Part shown: piece by piece, positions 6,875-14,246 of the stretch | Layout of the letters: each line of letters begins with the position of its first letter | Position numbering within the stretch: position 1 is the first letter of the stretch | Assembly: GCA_022448245.1 (NCBI GenBank) | Contig: JAKVCO010000032.1 | Span: 1 to 36,928, forward strand | Length of the DNA: 36,928 nucleotides | Source of the DNA: Paracoccaceae bacterium | GTDB taxonomy: Bacteria; Pseudomonadota; Alphaproteobacteria; Rhodobacterales; Rhodobacteraceae | Direction: 5' to 3' | The notes under the pieces: model-generated | Databases searched by the model: none | The model's input: the letters and a program-made list of their open reading frames with translations, nothing else | What the model was told of the DNA's origin: nothing | Program-made: the position numbers and the translations under genes

Positions 6875-8335
6875 TTACGGAAGCCACTTCTGAACGAAGC
6901 GCACCACTTTCTTGACTGTATCGCTCTGGAACAGCTTGGGGGAGAAATAGGCGCTCGCGGCGCGTTTGTTAATCTCTGAAAGCGTCGGATAGGGCAGCAC
7001 GGTGTTAGAAATCGCCGTCATCTTCAGGTTGTTGGCGATGGCCATGGCCCACATGGCGATCATTTCGCCGGCTTGCTTACCCACGATCGAGGCGCCCACG
7101 GGGCGGCCTTTGACGACCATGACCTTGATCAGGCCCTTGCCGCCGCCTTCTGCGACGAGGCGGTCGTTCTCATCCGTTTCATAGCGCGCCACGAAGACAG
7201 CCATCTTGCCGTACTTCTTGATCGCTTGCTCTTCCGTCAGACCTACCTGCGCGATTTCGGGGTCGGTGTAGGTGGCCCAAGGGATGTGGTTGTAGCTGGC
7301 CTTCGCTGGCAGCCCCAGCACGGCAGAGCGGACGACGATGCCCGCGTGATAGCCCGCCAGATGCGTGAACTGGAGGCCACCTGCCGCGTCGCCGATCGCG
7401 TAGACCTTCTTGTTGGTCACCGACCGCAGCGTGGCATCCACCTTCACGCCCGTGCGATCGTAGGTTACGCCAGCCGCTTCGAGGTTCAGCTTGTCGACAT
7501 TCACTTTACGGCCCACGGCCACCAGCAGATGCGTGCCGGTCACGTCGCCCTGCGACGTCTTCACTTTGATGGCGCCGTCCTTACCGGAGACTTCCTCCGC
7601 AGCTGCGCCTTCCATGATCACGACGCCCTCAGACGTCATCTTCTCTAGCGCAATGGCCGCGATCTCAGGGTCGTCCTTGCCCAGCGCCTTGCCCGCCTCG
7701 ATGAGGGTGACTTTGCAGCCTAGGCGGCGGTGCGCCTGCGCCATCTCAAGGCCGATGGGCCCAGCGCCGATGATCACGAGGTGCTCAGGCTGTTCGCGCA
7801 GGTCAAAGATGTTCTCGTTGGTGTAATGCGGCGTGTCGGCGAGGCCGGGGATCGGCGGCACGAAGGGGCCAGAGCCGGTCGCTACGATGATACGGCGCGC
7901 GGTGATCTCATGCGGGCCCGCCTGCACCGTGTTCTTGCCAGTGAATTTGCCATACTCGCGGATAACTTTGGCGCCGAAGCCCTCAAAACGCTCCTGGCTG
8001 TCCATGGGTGCGATCTCGTCGATCACGTTGCGTACGTGGTCCTTGGCTGCGGCATAGGACACCTCGGGCATCACCGGGGTCACGCCGAAGGGTTTTCCCG
8101 CCTCCATTGCGTGGGCCTGTTTACCTGCCGCGAGGAGTGCTTTGGACGGCACACAGCCGAAGTTCAGACAATCCCCGCCCATTAGGTGACCTTCGAGGAG
8201 GACAACATCAGCCCCCATCTGAGCCGCGCCCGCAGCGACCGAGAGACCGCCAGAGCCGCCCCCGATGATCAGCAGATCCGTTTTGATCTTGGCAGGGAGA
8301 GAGGTGGCGGCGTCGATTTGGGATTGGTCGGTCAT
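6875..8335 (-). CDS. FAD-dependent pyridine nucleotide-disulfide oxidoreductase, mercuric-reductase-like
   Basis: A 486-residue flavoprotein of the dihydrolipoamide dehydrogenase / mercuric reductase fold. An FAD-binding GGGSGG is at residues 25-30. The redox-active pair is C56/C61 in GGDCLNFGCVPSK. The NAD(P)H-binding site is IIGAGPIGLEMA, and the second FAD site is VYAIGDAAGG. The C-terminal interface reads LPYPTLSEINKRA, so the catalytic His of lipoamide dehydrogenase (HPTLSE) is Tyr. The MerA-type terminal CC pair is absent (ends FVQKWLP), and there is no N-terminal heavy-metal domain. It is therefore neither a standard Lpd nor a standard MerA. Its neighbours are a TVP38 membrane protein upstream and the sensor kinase downstream. 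The substrate is unknown; a membrane-linked thiol or quinone is a guess. Confidence 0.88.
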   Translation of the reverse strand: MTDQSQIDAATSLPAKIKTDLLIIGGGSGGLSVAAGAAQMGADVVLLEGHLMGGDCLNFGCVPSKALLAAGKQAHAMEAGKPFGVTPVMPEVSYAAAKDHVRNVIDEIAPMDSQERFEGFGAKVIREYGKFTGKNTVQAGPHEITARRIIVATGSGPFVPPIPGLADTPHYTNENIFDLREQPEHLVIIGAGPIGLEMAQAHRRLGCKVTLIEAGKALGKDDPEIAAIALEKMTSEGVVIMEGAAAEEVSGKDGAIKVKTSQGDVTGTHLLVAVGRKVNVDKLNLEAAGVTYDRTGVKVDATLRSVTNKKVYAIGDAAGGLQFTHLAGYHAGIVVRSAVLGLPAKASYNHIPWATYTDPEIAQVGLTEEQAIKKYGKMAVFVARYETDENDRLVAEGGGKGLIKVMVVKGRPVGASIVGKQAGEMIAMWAMAIANNLKMTAISNTVLPYPTLSEINKRAASAYFSPKLFQSDTVKKVVRFVQKWLP

Positions 8336-8458
8336 GGTTTTGGTCCTGGTCGGTCGGGAGGGCAGCTCCTGACCCTGGTTGGGGCCCTTTGAGCGTGCCT
8401 TGGGGCGAAGATAATACGGATGTCCCCGGGCTATCCGCAGAGTGGTGAGGGATGAGGT

Positions 8459-8505
8459 AGCCCCCTCCCGGGGGGAGGGTCGGGGGCTGCCCGGCGATGC
8501 CGGGC
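8459..8505 (-). other. Two GC-rich hairpins between the TVP38 gene and the flavoprotein gene
   Basis: GCCCGGC (8489-8495) and GCCGGGC (8499-8505) pair perfectly across a three-base loop, one base after the TVP38 stop. A second hairpin joins AGCCCCC (8459-8465) to GGGGGCT (8482-8488). Neither is followed by a T run, so they look like mRNA 3'-end stabilisers or processing signals rather than a simple terminator. The remaining gap to the flavoprotein start at 8335 shows no other clear signal. Confidence 0.5.
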
Positions 8506-8506
8506 G

Positions 8507-9244
8507 TTAGAGGCTTTTGTTGCCGCGCACTGCTTTCACGATAATCGGCAGCAGGGCGAGCGCGGCCAGACCAAGGAGCGGTCCGAGGATCGGCCAGGTG
8601 AAGATGATGCCGAGGTCAGGCGTCTCACCGCGTGCAAACACATCCGACAGGCCAGCGCCGATGGAGGTGTAGACAACCGCGCCCGGCAGGATGCCGAAGA
8701 ACGTGCCCACCACGTATTTCCAGAGCGGCACACCCACTACGGAGAGTGCGATGTTCGAGACGAAGAAGGGGAAAATCGGCAGCAGACGGACGAGCAAGAG
8801 CGTCTCCCACTGGTTCTCGTCGATGCCTTTCTTGATCTTGCCCATCACGCCTTTTGAGTCGGCGAGCTTCTTTTCAGCAACTTCACCAAATCCATAGCGC
8901 GCGGCCATGAAGGTGCCTGTCGCACCCAGGGTTGCTGCGATCATGTTAAAGAGCGTGCCGGGGAACATCGCAAAGAGGAAGCCACCGGTGATGGAGGCGA
9001 TGGCCGCGCCTGGCAGCGCGAAGGCGATGATCGCGGCGTAGGCCAGAATGAAGATGACCGACATGAGGAAGAAGTTCTCATCCCGGAACGCCAGCAGCGC
9101 TTCCCGGTTGTCGCGGAGCGTCTCGAAGTTCAAGTAATCGCCAAGGAAGAAGATCCCTGCCACGGCGACAGCTGCAATGATCGCGAGCGGCGCGAAACGC
9201 TTGAGAGGGGATTTCTGCGGGCTGGGAGCGGTTGTCTCAGTCAT
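8507..9244 (-). CDS. TVP38/TMEM64 family (DedA-like) membrane protein
   Basis: A 245-residue integral membrane protein. After a short cytoplasmic start (MTETTAPSPQKSPLKRF) comes a first membrane helix (APLAIIAAVAVAGIFFLGDYL). The VTT-domain core follows, with FALPGAAIASITGGFLFAMFPGTLFNMIAATLG, then ARYGFGE and LLVRLLPIFPFFVSNIALS-V, the conserved F/Y-x-x-x-N re-entrant segment. Two further helices close the protein. VTT proteins are linked to lipid scrambling and transport, but bacterial roles are mostly unknown. Longer in-frame starts exist; 9244 is chosen because it matches family length and gives a normal N-terminus. It is probably co-transcribed with the flavoprotein. Confidence 0.88.
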   Translation of the reverse strand: MTETTAPSPQKSPLKRFAPLAIIAAVAVAGIFFLGDYLNFETLRDNREALLAFRDENFFLMSVIFILAYAAIIAFALPGAAIASITGGFLFAMFPGTLFNMIAATLGATGTFMAARYGFGEVAEKKLADSKGVMGKIKKGIDENQWETLLLVRLLPIFPFFVSNIALSVVGVPLWKYVVGTFFGILPGAVVYTSIGAGLSDVFARGETPDLGIIFTWPILGPLLGLAALALLPIIVKAVRGNKSL

Positions 9245-9439
9245 CGTCGGGTGTGCCTTATGTCGGGTGGGGCGCTGGTCGGAGCCCGGTTTCGGTCGGT
9301 TGGTAGTGAAGTGCATGTCCCGGGGCTCGAAACCTACCCCCCTCACGCTGCATTGACCCTGCGCCTTGGAATGTTACAGAAATCACAACTTCCGCCGCCC
9401 AATACGGTGGCTTTTATTGCAAACAGGGCTGTAACGCAT

Positions 9440-9468
9440 TTGACAGCACCGCGAGGTGCGTCTATTGC
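9440..9468 (+). promoter_or_regulatory. Predicted strong promoter of rpmH, with a dyad in the spacer
   Basis: TTGACA (9440-9445), a 17-base spacer, then TATTGC (9463-9468), 56 bases before the rpmH start. The -35 box is a perfect consensus. The spacer contains GCACC-GCGA-GGTGC (9446-9459), an inverted repeat sitting exactly between the two boxes. Confidence 0.6.
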
Positions 9469-9524
9469 CCGGGCTTCGAATGCAGGGCTGAGTCCGTATC
9501 AGCCCCCCGAATGGAGACGATGAG

Positions 9525-9659
9525 ATGAAGCGTACGTTTCAACCCTCGAACCTGGTGCGCAAGCGCCGCCATGGCTTCCGCGCTCGCATGGCGACCAAAG
9601 CCGGCCGCAAGGTCCTGAACGCCCGCCGCGCGCGTGGCCGTAAGAGCCTGAGCGCCTGA
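9525..9659 (+). CDS. rpmH: 50S ribosomal protein L34
   Basis: Forty-four residues, full length for L34, with the unmistakable [20 protein letters not shown] start and a basic tail ending [10 protein letters not shown]. It is too short for most ORF callers. GGAGACGATGAG lies just upstream as ribosome-binding site. L34 sits near the exit tunnel of the large subunit. It is followed by two hairpins and rnpA, the classic rpmH-rnpA pair. Confidence 0.98.
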   Translation: MKRTFQPSNLVRKRRHGFRARMATKAGRKVLNARRARGRKSLSA

Positions 9660-9669
9660 TCAACGGTGC

Positions 9670-9730
9670 CGTGGGCCTGAGGCCCGCGCACCTGAATCTT
9701 ATGGGAGGCCCTGCAAACGCGGGGCCTTTT
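9670..9730 (+). terminator. Tandem hairpins between rpmH and rnpA, the second terminator-like
   Basis: CGTGGGCC (9670-9677) and GGCCCGCG (9681-9688) form a hairpin with one wobble pair. AGGCCC (9706-9711) and GGGCCT (9722-9727) form a second one, followed by TTTT. This is a likely partial terminator that lowers rnpA expression relative to rpmH, as in other bacteria where L34 is needed in far greater amounts. Confidence 0.6.
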
Positions 9731-9733
9731 GCT

Positions 9734-10078
9734 ATGTCTGAGATCAGCATCCTCAAAAAACGCGCGGAGTTCCTCAAGGCCGCCAAGGCTGAGAGCGCCG
9801 GTGTGCGAGGTCTGCACTTGCAGGCCAGACAGCGCGATCCCCAAGAACCCTCGACCAGCCGCATCCGTCTCGGCATCACCTGTTCCAAGAAAGTCGGCAA
9901 CGCAGTGATGCGCAATAGCGCGAAGCGCCGCCTTAGGGAAGCTGCACGCATGATTCTCCCAACCCACGGCAAAGAGGGGTGGGACTACGTCCTGATCGGG
10001 CGCCGGGGCGTCACGATTGATCGCCCCTGGGATGACCTGCTGTCAGACCTTCAAGAGGCACTTGCGAAGGTTCACTGA
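9734..10078 (+). CDS. rnpA: Ribonuclease P protein component
   Basis: A 114-residue RnpA. The family core is present: RLGITCSKKVGNAVMRNSAKRRLREA, the RNR-like signature that binds the RNase P RNA. It is followed by GWDYVLIGRRGVT and the closing helix DLLSDLQEALAKVH. Together with the RNA subunit it matures the 5' ends of tRNAs. In-frame starts at 9671 (GTG) and 9701 (ATG) exist, but the terminator-like hairpin at 9706-9730 would lie inside the coding region with either. ATG 9734 (MSEISILKKRAEFLKA) gives the usual N-terminus. yidD follows 59 bases later. Confidence 0.93.
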   Translation: MSEISILKKRAEFLKAAKAESAGVRGLHLQARQRDPQEPSTSRIRLGITCSKKVGNAVMRNSAKRRLREAARMILPTHGKEGWDYVLIGRRGVTIDRPWDDLLSDLQEALAKVH

Positions 10079-10137
10079 ACCTAACGCCGCCGGGCCTTTT
10101 CTTTTGCGGTTGTTTCAGACACCGGGCTTGAGCCTAT

Positions 10138-10371
10138 ATGAAGTCAAGGTCTCCGCTCGCCCGTCTCTTTGCATTGCCCGTCAGGGCCTACAGGCTGATC
10201 TTCTCGCCGTGGGTCGGGTTCAACTGCCGTTACCATCCGACCTGTTCCGCTTATGCACTTGAGGCGCTGGAAAAGCACGGCGCCTTGAAAGGTGGCTGGC
10301 TCGCTGCACGCCGGATTGCGCGATGCCACCCCCTTGGCGGATCGGGCATCGACAACGTTCCGCCCAAGTAA
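10138..10371 (+). CDS. yidD: YidD, membrane protein insertion efficiency factor
   Basis: Seventy-seven residues with the full YidD pattern: [33 protein letters not shown], then [24 protein letters not shown]. Three conserved cysteines are present (NCRYHPTC and RCHP). YidD is an inner-membrane-associated protein that assists YidC-mediated insertion. In many genomes it lies directly between rnpA and yidC. Here yidC is about 3.9 kb further on, separated by an inserted block of five genes. Confidence 0.95.
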   Translation: MKSRSPLARLFALPVRAYRLIFSPWVGFNCRYHPTCSAYALEALEKHGALKGGWLAARRIARCHPLGGSGIDNVPPK

Positions 10372-10392
10372 CGAGCATTCTCTACACAACTA

Positions 10393-10421
10393 TTGGCAGA
10401 ACGGCTTTTGGTCGCTATTCC
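10393..10421 (+). promoter_or_regulatory. Predicted promoter for the 20-residue small ORF
   Basis: TTGGCA (10393-10398), a 17-base spacer and TATTCC (10416-10421), about 37 bases before a strong ribosome-binding site and ATG at 10458. The -35 box matches consensus at five of six bases; the -10 box is weaker. Confidence 0.4.
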
Positions 10422-10457
10422 CTACCCACCCGCAGATACCAGAGAAGGAGGCGGCAC

Positions 10458-10520
10458 ATGACCACGTATCGTTTCTCCCAATCTGCGGCATGGTTTGGCG
10501 CGGGCCTCGTACGCTCGTAG
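10458..10520 (+). CDS. Predicted 20-residue small protein
   Basis: The ATG at 10458 starts MTTYRFSQSAAWFGAGLVRS and ends at TAG 10518. It is preceded by AGAAGGAGGCGGCAC, a near-perfect Shine-Dalgarno at ideal spacing, and by a plausible promoter. The FSQS opening followed by a short hydrophobic stretch resembles the N-terminus of DUF1127 small proteins, and a DUF1127-like gene lies 157 bases downstream. It could be a genuine microprotein, a leader peptide regulating the next gene, or a truncated DUF1127 copy. Confidence 0.45.
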   Translation: MTTYRFSQSAAWFGAGLVRS

Positions 10521-10677
10521 ACCGACCGCTTTCCGTCCGGCCTGAAGCGCAAGCCAGCTCGGACGTTTTCACTAAAACCCAACAGTAAACACGCCACGCT
10601 TCGGTCAAATGCCGCGCTCGCGTCGTTTTCTCTTCATTCAACCAAGGAGTCGGTCAGTTCATTTGGCCGAAGATCAC

Positions 10678-10890
10678 ATGACACGTACGGAAGATCTCAG
10701 TCCCGCTGCTTTGTTAGAAGCAGCGCTCAATGCAAACAGCCCCGGTCGCGTATTGCGGGCTTTGGTCGCCAAGGTCCTGACACGTCGCAGACGTCTGACG
10801 TTCACACATGAGCTGCCCGCACATCTGCGGCGCGACATTGGCATGGCGCCGCACGCCCCTCCACCTATTCGGCCGGAGCTTATGCGGTGA
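10678..10890 (+). CDS. DUF1127-like small basic protein
   Basis: Seventy residues starting [19 protein letters not shown], with an arginine-rich middle (LTRRRRLTF) and the closing [19 protein letters not shown]. The LRRDIGM stretch matches the LxDIGL core of DUF1127 proteins. In Alphaproteobacteria some of these bind RNA and take part in stress and phosphate responses. An in-frame TTG at 10663 lies closer to the AAGGAG at 10644 and is an alternative start. A terminator follows at 10897-10932. The family call is moderate because only the C-terminal motif is clear. Confidence 0.65.
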   Translation: MTRTEDLSPAALLEAALNANSPGRVLRALVAKVLTRRRRLTFTHELPAHLRRDIGMAPHAPPPIRPELMR

Positions 10891-10896
10891 GCACAC

Positions 10897-10932
10897 GGGC
10901 CGTTCCCACCAGGGGGCGGCCCTACTCTTTTT
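10897..10932 (+). terminator. Terminator after the DUF1127-like gene
   Basis: GGGCCG (10897-10902) pairs with CGGCCC (10917-10922), followed by TACTCTTTTT. It overlaps the stop of the convergent lipoprotein gene (10922-10924), so it may serve both directions. Confidence 0.6.
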
Positions 10933-11455
10933 CGAAGGTGATCGTCACGGCGCCGATATCGACGCCAAACCGCTTCATGTAGGCGATGTTGAGGAGACGG
11001 TCCTCGCTCAGCAGCCACATCCAATCATCAAACGTCACGCGCAGCATGTCGGTGCCTTCCGCGCTCACAATGGGCAGATCAATCGTGTAGCGCCAGTTGA
11101 AAGTATCTCCGCGCTCTTCACCAAGGGCCACACCGTCTACACCAGACGCGGTGCCTTGCCACGTCTGCTTTCCGGTCTTTTGCAGGGTCCAAATCCGCTG
11201 CTCGACCGACCCGTCTTCATAGATGAAATCCTCAACCAACCTCAGTGTCTCGCCATCCCACGTGCCATCGATCGTCACCTCAAAACGGCGGCGCACGGTG
11301 CCAAAAACGTCCTGGAACTGACCGTAGGCCACCGTCCGCCCCTCGAAGAACTCTTCGAGATTGAACTCCCGGTCCGAGAGCTTGGCGTCATCAAGGGAAG
11401 GCTTGCCCGTACAGGCAGCAAGAAGAAGGGCGGTTGCAAAGACGAGAATACGCAT
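10922..11455 (-). CDS. DUF3833 family lipoprotein
   Basis: A 177-residue protein. [18 protein letters not shown] is a lipoprotein signal peptide with lipobox LAAC (Cys15). The mature part follows the DUF3833 pattern: [54 protein letters not shown] and [19 protein letters not shown]. The fold is probably a lipocalin-like beta barrel anchored to a membrane by lipidation. Function is unknown. A longer in-frame start exists at 11815, but it lies inside ttcA on the opposite strand and would bury the signal peptide. The gene is divergent from ttcA with 42 bases between the starts. Confidence 0.88.
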   Translation of the reverse strand: MRILVFATALLLAACTGKPSLDDAKLSDREFNLEEFFEGRTVAYGQFQDVFGTVRRRFEVTIDGTWDGETLRLVEDFIYEDGSVEQRIWTLQKTGKQTWQGTASGVDGVALGEERGDTFNWRYTIDLPIVSAEGTDMLRVTFDDWMWLLSEDRLLNIAYMKRFGVDIGAVTITFEKE

Positions 11456-11497
11456 GTTTATCCTACGCATCCCGCACAGCTTTGGACCTCTTTTGCC

Positions 11498-12331
11498 ATG
11501 CTCGATGACGCCGATGACATCCACCCGCTCTTCCATGGGGCGCCGAAAACGACTGAGTTCAAGAAGCTCCGCAAAAGAATCATCCGCGATACCCGCCAGG
11601 CGATTGAGCAATACGGCATGGTCGAAAAAGGCGGGAAGTGGCTCGTTTGCTTGTCCGGCGGCAAAGACAGCTACACCTTGCTGGCCGCGTTGACAGAACT
11701 CCAATGGCGCGGCCTGCTGCCCGTCGAAATCCTTGCCTGCAATCTGGATCAGGGCCAGCCGGGCTTTCCGGCGACAGTCCTGCCAGAGTTTCTGACCCAA
11801 ATGGAAGTTCCGCACCGGATTGAGTACCAGGACACCTATTCCATCGTCATGGACAAGGTGCCCGCGGGGCGGACGTATTGTGCGCTTTGTTCACGTTTGC
11901 GGCGGGGGAATCTCTACAGGATCGCGCGGGAGGAAGGCTGTACGGCCGTCGTTTTGGGCCACCATCGCGACGATATCCTCGAGACGTTCTTCATGAACCT
12001 CTTCCACGGTTCGCGACTAGCTACAATGCCACCCAAACTTGTTAACGAAGAAGGTGATCTTTTTGTCTACCGCCCCTTGGCCCACGTATCTGAGGCGGAT
12101 TGCGAGGCTTTCTCGAAAGCGATGAATTATCCGATCATTCCATGCGATCTGTGTGGATCTCAGGATGGCCTTCAAAGACAACAGGTTAAGGGGCTTTTGG
12201 ACACTTGGGAAGCGAACCACCCCGGGCGTCGCCAGAAGATGTTCCGGGCGCTGATGAACACGCGGCCATCGCATCTTCTTGACCCAGAGCTATTCGATTT
12301 CGCGGGCCTTACGCTCAAGGACAAGAATTAA
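11498..12331 (+). CDS. ttcA: tRNA 2-thiocytidine(32) synthetase TtcA
   Basis: A 277-residue enzyme that thiolates C32 of certain tRNAs using ATP, a 4Fe-4S cluster and a sulfur donor. The PP-loop SGGKDS is at residues 53-58. Cluster-ligand cysteines lie in YCALC (C128, C131) and in PCDLCG (C216, C219). [14 protein letters not shown] and the C-terminal [15 protein letters not shown] are family-typical. The ATG at 11498 gives normal length; the frame is open further upstream only because it overlaps the lipoprotein gene. tRNA-Arg(ACG) in this window carries C32, a known TtcA substrate type. Confidence 0.95.
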   Translation: MLDDADDIHPLFHGAPKTTEFKKLRKRIIRDTRQAIEQYGMVEKGGKWLVCLSGGKDSYTLLAALTELQWRGLLPVEILACNLDQGQPGFPATVLPEFLTQMEVPHRIEYQDTYSIVMDKVPAGRTYCALCSRLRRGNLYRIAREEGCTAVVLGHHRDDILETFFMNLFHGSRLATMPPKLVNEEGDLFVYRPLAHVSEADCEAFSKAMNYPIIPCDLCGSQDGLQRQQVKGLLDTWEANHPGRRQKMFRALMNTRPSHLLDPELFDFAGLTLKDKN

Positions 12332-12498
12332 CCGAGAACACTAAAGTGATTCTGGAAAATTCAGAAAAGTCTAGGGAACAGAGCCAGAACCCACCTTTTG
12401 TTAACCCGGCTCGACGATGTTCAGAACAAAGCGGGAATGGCGCGACTCGACCTTATCGCGTCAGCGTAACCGCATCGTTTTGAAGGAGACCTTTGGTC

Positions 12499-14058
12499 AT
12501 GATCGCGCGCGTTGCAAACCGCCGGAAGAGCATTCTCGGAAAACTATCCTCCCTTCCGAAGTTTCTGACGGGTCCGCAGGCCCTCGCCTTCTTACCTGCT
12601 GTTTCGCTCGCCAGCTTTTGGCTGGGGGGTGAGCTTGCTCTGATAACGGCTGCCTTGGCTGTGCCTTTGGGTATCGCCCTCCTGGGCGTGTTTGACCGCG
12701 AAGGATCCGAGCATCTTGAAGTCAATCAGTCGCTGACAGACGTCAATATGCGCGACCGGTTGATCCAAGGCCTTGATGAGGCGCTGACTTCGGGTCTTTC
12801 AAAAACGCGCACCTCTGTCTGCTTTGCCGTAGAGCTCGACGAGTTCCGCTCGATTGAGGAACGCTATGGCCGCAAAGCCGGTGATGAACTGCTCGCCAAA
12901 ACAGCTGAGCGCATTGCAGATAGCCTGCGCGACTATGACGTTATTGCGCGCGTGGATCCCGCAACCTTTGCGGTGGCCATGGCCCCGATGCGGCATTGCG
13001 ATCTGGAAGTGGCAATTCAAATGGCCAGCCGGCTGCAAGCAGCGATTGAGACCCCGATCTCAGTGGATGGGGCAACTGTCTATGTGACGTCTTCCATCGG
13101 TTTTTGCCTTTCCTCGCGGTCGCCCTCGGATCGCGGCGAAGCAATGCTTGATGCGTCGCTCGTGGCAATGGTCGAAGCACGCCGCAATGGGCCCTCTGCA
13201 ATCCGGGCCTTCACGCCAGAAATGCGCGCGCGTATTGAAGCACGGCATTCGTTGATCGAAGAAGTCGGTACAGCGCTTGATTCAGGTGATATTCACCCGT
13301 GGTTCCAGCCTCAGGTATCTACCGAGACGGGCCGCGTAACAGGCTTTGAAGCCTTGGCGCGCTGGAAGCATGCTGAACGCGGGCTTGTGTCACCTGCCGA
13401 ATTCCTTCCCGCGATCGAACAGGCCGGTATGATGGAACGCTTGGGTGAGGCGATGCTCTATCACGCACTGACCGCTCTCAAAGCATGGGATGAAGCCGGG
13501 GTGCGGGTTCCGACTGTTGGTGTGAACTTCTCCCCCGATGAGCTCCGCAATCCGAAACTCGTGGACAAGGTGAGATGGGAGCTCGACCGGTTCGAGATCG
13601 AAGCAGAAAGGCTTTGTATCGAGGTGCTGGAATCGGTTGTCGCGAACTCCGATGACGATGTCGTCACACGCAACATCGCCGGGCTCGCCGAACTTGGCTG
13701 CATGATCGACCTCGATGACTTTGGCACGGGCCATGCGTCCATCTCCTCCATCCGCCGGTTCTCCGTGAGCCGCATCAAGATTGACCGCTCCTTTGTGATG
13801 AAAGTGGATGAAGATCCAGAACAGCAGCGCATGATCGCCGCGATCTTGATGATGGCGGAAAGGCTGGGGCTGGAAACGCTCGCAGAAGGCGTCGAAGGGC
13901 TTGGCGAGCATGCGGTTCTGTCACAACTCGGCTGTGGTCACGTTCAGGGATACGGGTTGGCACGTCCCATGCCCTTTGACGACACGGTCGGATGGATCGA
14001 CCGCCATGAACAGAAACTAGCGGGCGCAAATACCGCAGCGAGACGCGCCGCGGGCTAA
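12499..14058 (+). CDS. GGDEF-EAL protein: degenerate cyclase domain, intact phosphodiesterase domain
   Basis: A 519-residue protein. Two closely spaced membrane helices (about 28-42 and 45-64) are followed by a GGDEF domain (about 80-240). Its active-site signature is replaced by RVDPATF (151-157), so diguanylate cyclase activity is very unlikely. The EAL domain (about 250-505) keeps the catalytic set: E284 in FEALARW, N343 in NFSPDEL, E375 in EVLES, D406/D407 in DLDDFGTG, K427 in IKIDRSF and E463 in AEGVE. It should therefore hydrolyse cyclic di-GMP at the inner membrane. The start at 12499 follows AAGGAGAC at eight bases. A terminator follows at 14093. Not in an operon with its neighbours. 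Confidence 0.92.
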   Translation: MIARVANRRKSILGKLSSLPKFLTGPQALAFLPAVSLASFWLGGELALITAALAVPLGIALLGVFDREGSEHLEVNQSLTDVNMRDRLIQGLDEALTSGLSKTRTSVCFAVELDEFRSIEERYGRKAGDELLAKTAERIADSLRDYDVIARVDPATFAVAMAPMRHCDLEVAIQMASRLQAAIETPISVDGATVYVTSSIGFCLSSRSPSDRGEAMLDASLVAMVEARRNGPSAIRAFTPEMRARIEARHSLIEEVGTALDSGDIHPWFQPQVSTETGRVTGFEALARWKHAERGLVSPAEFLPAIEQAGMMERLGEAMLYHALTALKAWDEAGVRVPTVGVNFSPDELRNPKLVDKVRWELDRFEIEAERLCIEVLESVVANSDDDVVTRNIAGLAELGCMIDLDDFGTGHASISSIRRFSVSRIKIDRSFVMKVDEDPEQQRMIAAILMMAERLGLETLAEGVEGLGEHAVLSQLGCGHVQGYGLARPMPFDDTVGWIDRHEQKLAGANTAARRAAG

Positions 14059-14092
14059 ATACAGGCAAATGTTAAAAGAATGCCGGAGCATG

Positions 14093-14125
14093 GCCCCCAT
14101 CACTGCAAAGCGACGGGGGCTTTCT
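14093..14125 (+). terminator. Terminator after the EAL protein gene
   Basis: GCCCCCATC (14093-14101) pairs with GACGGGGGC (14112-14120) with one mismatch and a 10-base loop, followed by TTTCT. It lies 34 bases past the stop. Confidence 0.65.
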
Positions 14126-14177
14126 GCTTGACCTCATGCACCGCGCAATGTTGAACAGCCCCAGTTTTTCAAGGGGG

Positions 14178-14206
14178 TTGGGCCCACAGGCGTGACCCCT
14201 TATCTT
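14178..14206 (+). promoter_or_regulatory. Predicted promoter of yidC
   Basis: TTGGGC (14178-14183), a 17-base spacer and TATCTT (14201-14206), about 40 bases before the yidC start. With the terminator just upstream, this makes yidC-MOSC-engB a separate transcript. Confidence 0.4.
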
Positions 14207-14246
14207 TCCATGAAAGAACAACTTGGACTTGGGTGGAGCGGCCGGA

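Noticed and set aside
6110..6979. Long plus-strand ORF of 289 codons opposite the sensor kinase
   Set aside because: It is the antisense frame of a clear histidine kinase and has no recognisable domain or ribosome-binding site.
10808..11497. 230-codon N-terminal extension of ttcA
   Set aside because: It overlaps the DUF1127-like and lipoprotein genes and their terminator; TtcA is complete from 11498.
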